Shown in pieces: positions 46,061 through 55,728 of a DNA stretch of 64,000 nucleotides (within the stretch, counting starts at the first letter, position 1; every line of letters begins with the position of its first letter). Origin of the DNA: Methanosarcina horonobensis HB-1 = JCM 15518 (lineage in GTDB: Archaea > Halobacteriota > Methanosarcinia > Methanosarcinales > Methanosarcinaceae); assembly GCF_000970285.1 (NCBI RefSeq), contig NZ_CP009516.1:3575036-3639035 (forward strand). The letters run 5' to 3'. The position numbers and the translations under genes are program-made. Under the pieces are notes generated by a model. That model worked only from the letters and a program-made list of their open reading frames with translations. It had not been told where the DNA came from and ran no database searches.

Positions 46061-46641
46061 TTAAGTAGCAATTTAGCAGTGTTCAAAGCTTTAAACTTAA
46101 TTCGGAAATCATTCGGAACATATCTTTTTTGAATAATTATTCACGCCGGAAAATACTCACATTTTTTAAATACGATAGTCTATTTTCAACACAATTGCTG
46201 CGAAAAATTTGGAAAAAACATGCACTCTCTATATTTGATGGCTAATATGACTATTTATTAAACCAATTATCAAGTCATTTGCATAATTATTATTAATATT
46301 TTAAAATAAAATAGCAATATTTAGCAATAAAATAATTATTAGAAATTAACTTAAAAGAATTACTATTAAAAAATTAATCATAAATAACCATGAATTCAAT
46401 ATAAAATCTTTTGGGTTTTAAGAATAACAACTCCTTATAAGGCCAGAAAAAAACAAACATTTTTCTTAAGAATGAGGATCCCTAATAATTTTTAGATTCC
46501 AACCTTTCTTACGAATCCCTGTTTCCTCAGGATACAGGCATGAAAATTACCCTAAAAAAACAAAGCTTTTTCTGGTTAGGATTATAACTTCTTTCTGATT
46601 CTCACGATATCCCAAATAGAAAATTATAAAAAGCAGCCTTG
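46061..46641. other. AT-rich spacer
   Basis: No gene, hairpin or repeat of note. It lies between the leader of 41966 and the 3' end of 46642. Confidence 0.4.
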
Positions 46642-49443
46642 TCAGGCTGCTTCTGCCCAGAAAAGAAGGCTTCCCCGGAATTGACCTGTCGACGGGTAGT
46701 TTGCCGGAAGGGCAAGCTGAGCTTCGGAGGTTACCGAACTTTCTGCAGCTATGACCTTACTGTAGCTGGACCAGATGCTGTTATCAAGCAGAAGCCCAGT
46801 TTCGAAAGGACCGGCCTCCTGGTCATCCACTTCAGCGGTCACTTTCATACTGGTGTCTCCATTATTCTGGAGAGTCAGGGGCAAGGACTCACTCGGTGTC
46901 CCCAGGGAGACTGTTCCGAAATATAGAGAATTCGGGGAGACCGTCAGGGAAACTGCAGGAATGAGATTTACCTCGAGCGATACCGTTGCAGGAGAACCGG
47001 ATCCAGAAGAGGAGGATTCTACCGCCTGCTGGGTAAGCTTTGCACGGGTATAGCCGTCTTTGCTGGCCTCTGCAGTAATAGCTCCTTTAGAGCTTGCATT
47101 TACCTCAAGTACAACCGTTCCGTTCACATCAGTTGTTCCCGAACCTGTAGCACAGCCACTCAAGTTAACAAGTGTCCCTTCAACAGGGGAATCGTCACTT
47201 GTTACGGTATACGTAACATCGATTTCCTCTCCCACGGTCACATTAAGGGTACTTGCAGAGAGAGAAAGGGCAGGGGTGACGGTTGCTCCATCTTTATAAC
47301 TGATAACAAGGATTGCATTTGAAGGAGCCAGATAGTCGCCATTGTTGTCCGTAACTAAGGGAGGTATTATCCTTGCCCTGTTGTTTTCGGCCAGAAGATA
47401 GGTTTCGACAGACCGTGCTTCATCGATGTCCAGATCAGAATAGGGTGTCGAGTCATAAATTCCTGAAGTGTTCATTTCATTGAATTCTAGAGATATACCA
47501 ACATGCCCCCCGGACTGGACTGTAGTCCAGAGGCGGGCCTCGTCTACACTGCTGAGATCTATGGACCCTTCAAACGGAATTTCTACGGTAGCTTCCTCTG
47601 GAGTAAGACCACCTGAAGTACTCATCGTACTTACCATGTCGCAGCCTTCGTTGATCCAGTATTCGATTTCCTCCCCAGAGGAGTCTTCATATACTACAAG
47701 CAGGGCAATCCCGTCAAAACAGACAAAGTTTCCGTTATCACTATGAGTGTTTGTGACCACTGTAGTATAAGTTCCGCTTCCGGTCACTAGCCCTGTTACG
47801 TCATAAGCCCAAGTCCCTGTCGGGTAGTCATATTGTGAGCCCCAGCCTTTCTGATCTTCGTACTCGGCTTCAGGAGTTAGAGGGCTACCTTCAAACTGCA
47901 GACTCATGGAAGGAATAACTCCAGTAGTATCTGTTGCACTCCATGTCCAGAAGTTGTAGAGCCGGGCAAACTTCACAGTTGCTCCTTCAGGAAGCTCCAG
48001 GGAGTGGCTTACGCCGTATGTATCTCCGGAAAATACCTTACTACTGTAGCTGCTGTTTCCATAATCATAAATAACGTTTCCTTTAACCATACCATGGGCA
48101 TAGGTTTCAAGAGGATTATCACCAACGTATCCGTTATGCAGCACCTCCTGTGTCTTACTCAGTGCATTATTTTTTGCGTCCGTATCGCTCATGGTAGAAC
48201 CTGGGCTGATAACTGCCCTGAGGATATAATCCTTTATTTCTTCCGGCTTCCATAAAAAATCAACCGTTTCGGTAGCACCATTTGCAAGTCCGGGAACCTG
48301 CTTACTTTCAATAAGGATGCCATCTGAATAAAGTTCGATGTCAAAACTGTCTGCTTTCTCTGGCCCGTTGTTTATTACAGTAACGCTTACTGTATTGTTC
48401 AGGTTGTCCCAGGCTCTGGCAAAACCATTGTGCGAGATTTTTACCGTCTGTACACTCAGATCAGTTGAAGACATTTCTCCGCTGTTACCAGAGGTTTCAT
48501 TAGAGGTATTATCACCGGGGTCACCAGAAGATGATGTCGTGTATTCGGTTGTCAGAATGCCAAGGGCACATTTATAGAATGCAGCATTCCGGTCATATGT
48601 CAAGGTATTTTTGCCGGTAGATTCTAAATAATCTTTAACATCCCATGCATCGGACCCACAGTAAGTTCCCTGCGACGTGCCTGAGGCGAGATTATTACCA
48701 TTAAAAGTGTATGCTCCATCCGTGCTTGCCATGTGCACAACTGTGAGTTCTGCATCAACCAGGGAAGAATCTTCCGGCAAATCTGCCTCAAAATCTGTGC
48801 TTCCCACATAAGTTTCACCCTGATAATCTTCAACATAATAAGTGTCCGCGTCATGTCCGCGGTTGATCTGGTACCAGATCTTGTTCCCACTGCCATCATT
48901 ATAAGCCACAACAAGGGTTATCAGTTTTATCCGTCCGTCAAAGGAACTATCGAGAGGTGCCGTGCTTACTACAGCTGTATTTTCCCCAGCTTCGATAAGG
49001 CTCGTGACATTATAATACATCATATAGTCACTGGTTACCCTGTTTACATGGTCATTTACTTGGACGTATGCTTCCCCGTCATTGCCCCCGTCGACAATGA
49101 AATGAAAAGGAACATTCAGAGTTTCGTTTCCAAGGGTCATACCGTTGAAGCTAACGTTTGCGGTTCCCGAGTAATTATTTTGCATGTGACCACAATATAC
49201 GGTAGTGAGCAGCATTGCCCATTCGACTTTGGCATTATCTGGAAGGGTAAATGTCTGATCTATTGTTTTTGCATCATTAATTCCCTGATCCGCTGTTCCG
49301 TAATAGCTATCAACATAGACACCACCGTCTACTGTTCCACTCTGGACAGAGGTGAGAGGAATTCCGCCTACGTAATTATCAGCAAGGCAGACTCCGCTGC
49401 TCAGAGTCAACGTTAACAGTATCAAAATTAGTTTTCTGGTCGT
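46642..49443 (-). CDS. DUF3344-CARDB-DUF3344-Big surface protein with WAEAA module; ACG start
   Basis: 933 residues from the ACG at 49443, seven bases after GGAGG. It gives an n-region TRKLILILL and cleavage near CLAD; the in-frame TTG at 49425 has no SD and loses the basic n-region, and a TAG lies in frame upstream at about 49480. Modules: DUF3344 of the YVGGIPLTS subtype (22-300), CARDB (320-415), a second DUF3344 of the ADKPLE-like subtype (420-690, KFARLYNFWTWSA, CFDGIALLVVYED), one Big-type Ig repeat (695-790) and the terminal module (about 800-933) ending LLFWAEAA. It thus joins the two DUF3344 subtypes in one chain. It is not linked to a cohesin or dockerin. Confidence 0.9.
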   Translation of the reverse strand, partial: TTRKLILILLTLTLSSGVCLADNYVGGIPLTSVQSGTVDGGVYVDSYYGTADQGINDAKTIDQTFTLPDNAKVEWAMLLTTVYCGHMQNNYSGTANVSFNGMTLGNETLNVPFHFIVDGGNDGEAYVQVNDHVNRVTSDYMMYYNVTSLIEAGENTAVVSTAPLDSSFDGRIKLITLVVAYNDGSGNKIWYQINRGHDADTYYVEDYQGETYVGSTDFEADLPEDSSLVDAELTVVHMASTDGAYTFNGNNLASGTSQGTYCGSDAWDVKDYLESTGKNTLTYDRNAAFYKCALGILTTEYTTSSSGDPGDNTSNETSGNSGEMSSTDLSVQTVKISHNGFARAWDNLNNTVSVTVINNGPEKADSFDIELYSDGILIESKQVPGLANGATETVDFLWKPEEIKDYILRAVISPGSTMSDTDAKNNALSKTQEVLHNGYVGDNPLETYAHGMVKGNVIYDYGNSSYSSKVFSGDTYGVSHSLELPEGATVKFARLYNFWTWSATDTTGVIPSMSLQFEGSPLTPEAEYEDQKGWGSQYDYPTGTWAYDVTGLVTGSGTYTTVVTNTHSDNGNFVCFDGIALLVVYEDSSGEEIEYWINEGCDMVSTMSTSGGLTPEEATVEIPFEGSIDLSSVDEARLWTTVQSGGHVGISLEFNEMNTSGIYDSTPYSDLDIDEARSVETYLLAENNRARIIPPLVTDNNGDYLAPSNAILVISYKDGATVTPALSLSASTLNVTVGEEIDVTYTVTSDDSPVEGTLVNLSGCATGSGTTDVNGTVVLEVNASSKGAITAEASKDGYTRAKLTQQAVESSSSGSGSPATVSLEVNLIPAVSLTVSPNSLYFGTVSLGTPSESLPLTLQNNGDTSMKVTAEVDDQEAGPFETGLLLDNSIWSSYSKVIAAESSVTSEAQLALPANYPSTGQFRGSLLFWAEAA

Positions 49444-49790
49444 AAATTTTCCTCCTGTACTGGGTTTCGAGAAAAAAATTCCTGAGTTCTATGCCAATCA
49501 GTTCCTGATAGAGGGATAACAGGAATCAAAGGTGTTGCCAGAAAATCAGAATAAATAAATTTTCATTATTCTTTAGTAAAAAATATTTAATGCCCCTATT
49601 TTGTGGTAGATGGAAGATCGAATAATTCCTGCCTCCGATAGGATTCATTTATACATATGTCTCTTAAACATCTTTTTCTCATAAAATCTTCCCAGTTAAT
49701 GCTTAATATTTAATACGAACATGTATATTATTCATAAATTATCCAATATATTAACCTTTCTGCCAATCATCCAGATTAATTATATTCTAA
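49444..49790 (-). promoter_or_regulatory. Conserved leader of ACG-start gene 46642
   Basis: It contains GTACAGGAGGAAAATTT before the ACG, TCAGGAATTTTTTTCTCG, CTGGGAAGATTTTATGAG (about 49685) and AAAGGTTAATATATTGGAT (about 49750-49768). These correspond to blocks in the 41.2-41.5 and 45.7-46.0 kb leaders with moderate divergence. Confidence 0.45.
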
Positions 49791-50251
49791 TTATTACATT
49801 AAGTGATATGTAAAATGTCACGTATTAAGGTATTAAATATCGAAAATAATACTTATTACAAACCTATTTATGCTTCAGAACTTTTAGCTGTAATCTATAA
49901 ACTGAGTAAATGAAAAAAAGTAAAAATCTTGTATTAATTTATTTTTACTAAATATTAATATTTGTTTAGAAAATAACAATTTTTAATAATTATTTTACTC
50001 ACATATTGATTAAAATGTTAAAAATAAAAAATAAATTACATTTAAAGATGGCATTTTATCCAGATATAAGATAGCAGAGAAGGGCAAAAATCTTTTAAAG
50101 GCTTGTAAATTTACCTTGGCCAAATTTTGTGATTTAACTGCATTAAAAAATATAGTCATTTAGCGGTTGCAAAACATAAAGCTCATTTATTCATGTATTA
50201 TTCTTTCTCGTACCTCCTTACTGTTCATCAATTATCGCCTACGTTAGCTTG
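49791..50251. other. AT-rich spacer
   Basis: It separates divergent genes 46642 and 50252. It is rich in TAAATATTAATA-type runs; no element or gene can be singled out. Confidence 0.4.
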
Positions 50252-51106
50252 ATGTACCTGCAGAATAAGAATCTGTGTATGGAAGAATTCAGTTCGGGCA
50301 GTAAGCAAAAGCCTCAAAAAACAAAGTATCAGCTCATTCTTATTGATGCCCTTAAAAAAGAAATCGAAATAGCCCGCAGGCTTGATCCTGAAAAACTTGC
50401 AGCCGAAATAGAAAAAACAGGTTTTTCCTGTCAGTATTGCGGAAAGTGCTGCAGACGAGCTTTTGGAGACAACAGAGTAGTTTTAACCCCAAAAGAAATT
50501 GAAAAAATTCAGGAGTACACTGGATTTTCAAAACTTGAGGTTGCAGGTCCTCTTATTCCTGATGCCTGCCAGTTTGAAGAATACGGAGACGAGGAAGAAG
50601 ATAGGGATAGAAAAATTTCTTCCGGACTATCAAAAATATCAGAAACAGGCGAAGAAACGTTCTCGGAACTCTCCAATCTGTTTGAGCTTCTGAAGGAAGA
50701 CATAGATTCGGAAGGAAATATCCATACCTACGGCTGGATGCTCAGGCGGAAAAGAAACGGAGATTGCATTTTTCTTGAAAAAGACACAAACCGATGCAGA
50801 ATATATCCTGTGCGCCCGATGCTCTGCAGCACCTACCCATTTTACATTGAGGGGCTCAAACTGTATACCTGTGAATGTGAAGAAGGACTCGGAGATCATA
50901 TTTCTGCTGAAGAGAGCCTAAAGCTTGCAGAGACTCTGCTTTCCAGATACATTTTGGAACTCGAAGACACACTTGCCATGTACGAAAAATATGAGGATTT
51001 CGAGAGATCGGAAAAAGGTAGGGAGATTGCCAGAAATAGTCTGGAAAAAGGAACGTGTATCTACATAGTCCATGACAGTAAAGGAATTACAAAAATTATT
51101 GATTGA
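50252..51106 (+). CDS. YkgJ-type cysteine-cluster protein (CxxCxxCC)
   Basis: 284 residues from the ATG at 50252; an adjacent TTG at 50249 and an ATG at 50279 are alternatives, as no SD is clear. Residues 60-67 read CQYCGKCC, the signature of the YkgJ/UPF0153 family. A second part about 105 residues later reads CIFLEKDTNRCRIYPVRPMLCSTYP, giving the four further cysteines typical of the family, which is thought to bind zinc or an iron-sulfur cluster. An acidic insertion (EEYGDEEEDRDRK, about 110-125) lies between them. The C-terminal third is helical. The biochemical role of the family is unsettled. It stands alone upstream of the homoaconitase-family gene. Confidence 0.88.
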   Translation: MYLQNKNLCMEEFSSGSKQKPQKTKYQLILIDALKKEIEIARRLDPEKLAAEIEKTGFSCQYCGKCCRRAFGDNRVVLTPKEIEKIQEYTGFSKLEVAGPLIPDACQFEEYGDEEEDRDRKISSGLSKISETGEETFSELSNLFELLKEDIDSEGNIHTYGWMLRRKRNGDCIFLEKDTNRCRIYPVRPMLCSTYPFYIEGLKLYTCECEEGLGDHISAEESLKLAETLLSRYILELEDTLAMYEKYEDFERSEKGREIARNSLEKGTCIYIVHDSKGITKIID

Positions 51107-51416
51107 GCTGTGAGATTTAAGAAGGTCTCTGTGATTCCTGATAACTGATAAATTGGCGGAGCTATTGGCGCCCAGAAAGAATCATACGGCTTTCCTTTTC
51201 CGCGCCGCGCTGGTCTGGTGCCCGCCTGCAAACCAGTAAGAAGACCAATCTGCAAAATAGCACCTCAGTTAAGAGAGACAAAGTCCAGAAAAAGTCTCAC
51301 TGGCCTGAGGTAACAATTTATTTGCTGATACAAAACTCTTCTACTCTGTCCTGAACTCTATTTTTGTCCTGAATCATCAATTAAATTTATTTATTAGAAA
51401 GCGCCAGTTATTCCCC
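51107..51416 (+). promoter_or_regulatory. Structured spacer before homoaconitase-family gene
   Basis: Two imperfect long-range stems are visible: TGGTCT (51211-51216) with AGACCA (51242-51247) around CTGGT/ACCAG, and ACCTCAG (51262-51268) with CTGAGGT (51305-51311) around GAGAC/GTCTC. They could be a terminator for 50252 plus a leader for 51417. A GC-rich stretch (CGCGCCGCGC) at about 51201 is unlike the surroundings. Confidence 0.35.
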
Positions 51417-52712
51417 ATGACCGGAATGTCTGGTAGTGACAATCGCCCGATGACCGTTTCGGAGAAGATCTTTTCGAAGGCCTCCGGAACTCCCGTGAAA
51501 GCCGGGGATTTCGTACTGGCAAACATAGACCTGGCAATGACCCACGACATCACAGGTCCGCTGGCAGTCCAGGGCTTTTACGAAATCATGAGAGATGAAG
51601 AAGAAAAGAAAGTATGGGATCCGAGCAAAATTGTAATTATATTCGATCACCAGGTCCCTGCGGACTCAATTAATGCCGCACAAAACCATATTATGCTCAG
51701 GAAGTTTTCACAAGAGCAGGGTATTTTAAATTATGATGTTTATGAAGGAGTCTGCCACCAGGTCCTGCCGGAAAAAGGGCATGTATTGCCAGGAGACCTG
51801 ATTGTGGGCTCTGACTCCCATACCTGTGCATACGGGTCTCTGGGGGCATTTTCTACCGGCATAGGATCCACTGACATGGCAGCCGTTTTTGCTACAGGCA
51901 AACTCTGGTTCAGAGTTCCGGAGACTTTCCGTTTTGAAGTAGAAGGCAAACTGCCAAAGCGCGTTTATTCCAAAGACCTTATCCTGCACCTAATAGGAGA
52001 CGTAGGGGTAGAAGGTGCCAGATATATGGCAGCCGAATATGCAGGTTCGACAATCCGCTCCCTTTCTATCCCCGAGCGCATGACCATGTCCAACATGGCA
52101 ATTGAGATGGGAGGAAAAGCAGGGATTATAGAAGCCGATGAGGTTACTGAAGCATACCTCAAAGAGCGCGTTCCAGGCTACAAGCTTGATCCGTACTGGA
52201 AGTCCGATGAAGGCGCAAAATACCTGGATGTCAGGCACTACGATGTCTCTGACCTTGAACCCCAGATTGCCTGCCCGCATAATGTTGATAACGTAAAGCC
52301 GGTAAGCGAGGTTGAAGGCACGAAACTTGACCAGATCTTTATGGGCTCCTGCACTAACGGCAGATTTGAAGACATCAAGATAATGGCCGATATTATGGGC
52401 AATGAACCGGTTGCAAAAGGTTTGCGCCTCCTTGTCGTGCCTGCTTCAAAAACCGAGTATATGAAATTGCTGAAAACCGGATATATTGAAAAGCTCATGA
52501 ATGCCGGTGCAATCATAGAAGCACCCTGCTGCGGACCATGCATGGGCGGTTCTTTCGGCCTCCTTGGTCCGGGAGAAGTCGGGCTTGCAACCTCTAACCG
52601 CAACTTCAAGGGAAGAGAAGGAAGTGCAGAATCTTTTGTTTACCTTTCTTCCCCTGCAACTGCAGGAGCTTCCGCCCTTACAGGAGAAATCACAGACCCC
52701 AGGAAGGTTTAA
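51417..52712 (+). CDS. Homoaconitase/3-isopropylmalate dehydratase large subunit
   Basis: 431 residues, the usual length for the single large-subunit class of archaea. Fe-S ligands are present as [12 protein letters not shown] and CCGPCMGG, and substrate-site motifs as [18 protein letters not shown] and [10 protein letters not shown]. The enzyme isomerises 3-isopropylmalate (leucine path) or homocitrate-type acids (coenzyme B path); the specificity is set by the small subunit, which is not in this window, so I do not choose between LeuC and HacA. The start at 51417 is the first ATG; 51426 and 51450 are possible. hisE follows in the same direction after 78 bases. Confidence 0.93.
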   Translation: MTGMSGSDNRPMTVSEKIFSKASGTPVKAGDFVLANIDLAMTHDITGPLAVQGFYEIMRDEEEKKVWDPSKIVIIFDHQVPADSINAAQNHIMLRKFSQEQGILNYDVYEGVCHQVLPEKGHVLPGDLIVGSDSHTCAYGSLGAFSTGIGSTDMAAVFATGKLWFRVPETFRFEVEGKLPKRVYSKDLILHLIGDVGVEGARYMAAEYAGSTIRSLSIPERMTMSNMAIEMGGKAGIIEADEVTEAYLKERVPGYKLDPYWKSDEGAKYLDVRHYDVSDLEPQIACPHNVDNVKPVSEVEGTKLDQIFMGSCTNGRFEDIKIMADIMGNEPVAKGLRLLVVPASKTEYMKLLKTGYIEKLMNAGAIIEAPCCGPCMGGSFGLLGPGEVGLATSNRNFKGREGSAESFVYLSSPATAGASALTGEITDPRKV

Positions 52713-52790
52713 AACCCTCCTGTTTTTACTTCTTTTTAATTTTCAAATCAATCAGTAATAACCTAATATTTATATAAAACAGGTGTTCGA

Positions 52791-53105
52791 ATGCCGGAGG
52801 CTGACCTATCCATTTTAAACAGGGTGTATGAGATCATCCTGAACCGGAAAGAAAACTACGACGAAAATTCATATGTCTGCAAACTTTTAAACCACCGCAA
52901 AGGCATGAACAAGATTCTCGAAAAGGTTGGAGAGGAATCCATTGAAACCATCCTTGCAGTCAGAAACGAAGATCATAAAGAAATCGTTTCGGAGAGCTCG
53001 GACCTGATCTTCCATCTGCTGGTATTGCTTGCAGCAAATAATGTTACTCTTGATGAAATCGCAGCTGAGCTAAGTGCCAGGCACGAAAAAATGAAAAGAG
53101 ACTGA
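52791..53105 (+). CDS. hisE: Phosphoribosyl-ATP pyrophosphatase
   Basis: 104 residues, the normal size for stand-alone HisE. It hydrolyses phosphoribosyl-ATP to phosphoribosyl-AMP in the second step of histidine synthesis, in the cytoplasm. The MazG-like metal and substrate motif is intact: [14 protein letters not shown] followed by [13 protein letters not shown]. HisI is not fused and not nearby. It is co-directional with the homoaconitase-family gene, with its own TATA-like ATATTTATATAAA at about 52767-52779 just upstream, so it may be separately transcribed. Confidence 0.95.
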   Translation: MPEADLSILNRVYEIILNRKENYDENSYVCKLLNHRKGMNKILEKVGEESIETILAVRNEDHKEIVSESSDLIFHLLVLLAANNVTLDEIAAELSARHEKMKRD

Positions 53106-53281
53106 AAGAAATGCCTCAAGAAGACAAAGATTTAAAGGAACAGACAGGACATGAAGAGATAGATATTAAAGGACTCAAAAAGAGTAGTAAAAGAGATTGA
53201 GAGGGTTTGAAGCTCCTTAACTTCTGTCCTTCGGTCTGGCATTCCCTTAACTGAATTGCAGTTTCAATAAACTGCAAGTCT

Positions 53282-54157
53282 TCAATACACAGCGAGTTCA
53301 TTCAGTACATCGGTTTTTGACAAGGTTCCTTTGGGAACTCCGTTGATTGTTACAATAAGCCTTCCTACGTTATATTTATGGAAGAGTTTTACGACATCAT
53401 AGAGCTGCATGTCTCCGTCAACGGTTATCAGCTCTTTCGTCATTATGTCCTTAACCTTTACATTTGGTTTTCCCTGGGCAATGGCATGTGCGATATCGGT
53501 ATAGGTGATTATCCCTACAATTTTTCCTTTATCTTCCACAGGAGCTCCATGTACATTATTCCGGATAAAAAGTCTTGTTGCTTCCTGGATGCTGGCGTTC
53601 ATGTTAACAAGGAGCGGAGGATACTTCATATAATGCTTGACATGCTTTTTAGGCAGGGAGATCATTTCTGTGATATTAAAAAGGATTGAATTATTAGTGT
53701 CATCCCTTCCCGTAACCTCACCACGGATTATCAGGCGGTTTACCGGTGTCGGCCCTACCTGAAGCTTGTCATCCATTACAAAATCCCTGATATTTCCTAT
53801 TACTCTTATTACCCCGTTGCAGGCGTCGGGATTCCGGACGGTCGTAAAGCTTATTTCTGCAGCTGTTGCCCCGTTAACTATTACGTTGTTTCTGTAGAGA
53901 GGAACTACGGATTCATTTTTTAGCTGCTGAATGCGTAAAGAATCATACGCTGCCCCTGTCGGTTTATATCCTCCTTTCGGCCCGGGGACCCCCTCAACCA
54001 GGCCAAGAGCTTTTAATAACTGCATCTGGTTGCGGACAGTTCCAGGATTCCTCTGGATAACTTCGGCAATTTCTTCCCCTTTAATTGCCCTATCTTTTTG
54101 CCGCTGAAGATTGATTAATGCAATGATAATGTCTTTTTGAATCGGAGTAAGTTCCAT
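53282..54157 (-). CDS. HTH regulator with twin CBS domains (COG2524-like)
   Basis: 291 residues; ATG at 54157 after GGTGG. The N-terminal winged helix (about 1-75) reads GEEIAEVIQRNPGTVRNQMQ and GLVEGVPGPKGGYKPTGAAY, resembling Rrf2/MarR-like folds. A middle beta region (80-170) follows. Two CBS domains come last (about 175-230, NNVHGAPVEDKGKIVGIITY; 236-290, YNVGRLIVTINGVPKG). CBS pairs bind adenine nucleotides, so the protein probably reads energy or nucleotide state to control transcription. The family is archaeal and its target genes are unknown. It is convergent with hisE and divergent from NOG1. Confidence 0.9.
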   Translation of the reverse strand: MELTPIQKDIIIALINLQRQKDRAIKGEEIAEVIQRNPGTVRNQMQLLKALGLVEGVPGPKGGYKPTGAAYDSLRIQQLKNESVVPLYRNNVIVNGATAAEISFTTVRNPDACNGVIRVIGNIRDFVMDDKLQVGPTPVNRLIIRGEVTGRDDTNNSILFNITEMISLPKKHVKHYMKYPPLLVNMNASIQEATRLFIRNNVHGAPVEDKGKIVGIITYTDIAHAIAQGKPNVKVKDIMTKELITVDGDMQLYDVVKLFHKYNVGRLIVTINGVPKGTLSKTDVLNELAVY

Positions 54158-54677
54158 ACTACCACCATCAATTTCATATACCTTGTATCAGGATGATGTA
54201 TAACATCTATACATCGAGAATAGTTAGATCGTCTTATTTACCATAATTAATGATTATAAATTCCTAATACAAATTACAATTACAAATATAAATAAAGTCC
54301 GGTTCTGCTAAGAAATATGGCTGGTTTTATATCTGCATTTAAGTTATTATAATTTGGAATTAAATATAATTTATAAATGAAACCTGGTAGACAAGAGTTA
54401 CGACATTATTGTTAATTATGGAACGAATAAAAATAAATTAAACAGTACTTTGTAGACAACCGTATTATTATGGAAAAATGGTGTTTTAAGGATAAACATA
54501 TGTTTTGCAGTATATAATATCTCTCTTAACTGAGTTCAATGATCCAAATCGAGTTAAAGAAACTCCGCTAAGAAGTTTTTGCCAAATATTTACTTGCGGA
54601 CTTTAGATTTTTCTGTTAGATTTCTCCGATCAGAAAAACCTTTATATAGATTAAAAGAGCCCCCAGAGGGTTAGAAA
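54158..54677 (+). promoter_or_regulatory. Divergent spacer; TATA box of NOG1 gene
   Basis: A good TATA box, CCTTTATATAGA, is at 54639-54650, about 30-35 bases before the ATG at 54678, so the mRNA is nearly leaderless. The rest is AT-rich with no gene. Confidence 0.6.
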
Positions 54678-55709
54678 ATGATGATTTTTGAGAAAATTCA
54701 CACAGTTCCTACTTCCGAGGAGTTAACCAATAAAGCATTTAAACGGGCAGCAAGAGCTATGTCCGGGAAAACTATTGATGGGAGGGACAGCCGTCTTAGA
54801 GCCAATGAGTCCATGGTACTGACGGCTGCAAATATTTTCACGGATAACCTTGCAAATATAGTCAGGCGATTCCCGAGTTTCGAACAATTACCCAGATTCT
54901 ATTATGAACTGACAGACATCCTTGTAGGCGTAGAGAAACTCAAGATGTCCCTTGCATCTGTGGACTGGGCAAGCAGAAAAATTCATGAAGTTGCAAGGAG
55001 CTATGTAGGAAAAATCCGGGACTCGGACATTCCGGAACCTGTAAGAAAAGAAGCTTTCGGCAGGCTTGCATCCATAATCAATTCCATCAATAAGGACCTC
55101 CTCTTTCTGAACGAAGCCAGAAACATTCTCAGAAAACTCCCTGATGTTCAGGACGAGCCAACGATTGTAATCGCGGGCTATCCCAATGTGGGAAAGTCGA
55201 GCTTTGTTTCAAAAATTACCGGTGCAACCCCTGAAATCGCTCCTTATCCTTTCACAACAAAAGGTGTAACTATAGGTCACTTTACACGGGATGGAGTCCG
55301 CTATCAGGTTATGGACACACCCGGTCTTCTTGACCGCCCCATGGCTGAGAGAAACGATATTGAGCGGCAGGCAATTACCGCAATCCACTATCTGGACGCA
55401 GTTGTAATGTTCATAATTGACCCGAGTGAGAGCTGCGGATATGAGATTGAAGACCAGAAACGCCTGCTTGCAGAAATCAGGGAGAACTTTAACCTTCCCC
55501 TGCTTGTGGTCGCCAATAAAGCTGACAGGCCGGAGTTCACTAAAACGGATGAGGTCGAGCTGAACATGTCCACAATTACAGGAGAAGGAATCGAAAATGT
55601 AATGGACAGGCTTCTGGAGATGATTGAAGAAAAACGCCTTAGGTCTTCAGAAGAGCAGTCTTTAGAAAAACAACTTTCAGAAGAGCCGGATGGGGAATCT
55701 TCTCTCTGA
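54678..55709 (+). CDS. NOG1-family ribosome-assembly GTPase
   Basis: 343 residues. The helical NOG1 N-terminal domain (1-160; GRDSRLRANES) precedes a circularly normal GTPase core: G1 GYPNVGKSS (167-175), G2 PFTTKG (191-196), G3 DTPG (213-216) and G4 NKAD (280-283). This matches COG1084, archaeal homologues of eukaryotic NOG1, which act in large-subunit assembly; the archaeal role is inferred from that. The C-terminal ~25 residues are Glu/Ser-rich and variable. The start may be 54678 or the adjacent ATG at 54681. It is convergent with the CcdA-like gene, 19 bases away. Confidence 0.95.
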   Translation: MMIFEKIHTVPTSEELTNKAFKRAARAMSGKTIDGRDSRLRANESMVLTAANIFTDNLANIVRRFPSFEQLPRFYYELTDILVGVEKLKMSLASVDWASRKIHEVARSYVGKIRDSDIPEPVRKEAFGRLASIINSINKDLLFLNEARNILRKLPDVQDEPTIVIAGYPNVGKSSFVSKITGATPEIAPYPFTTKGVTIGHFTRDGVRYQVMDTPGLLDRPMAERNDIERQAITAIHYLDAVVMFIIDPSESCGYEIEDQKRLLAEIRENFNLPLLVVANKADRPEFTKTDEVELNMSTITGEGIENVMDRLLEMIEEKRLRSSEEQSLEKQLSEEPDGESSL

Positions 55710-55728
55710 CTTTTTATCTAACCTGTGT

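Noticed and set aside
51181-51260. tRNA-like fold in the GC-rich patch
   Set aside because: No acceptor/T-arm pairing or GTTCRA box could be found.
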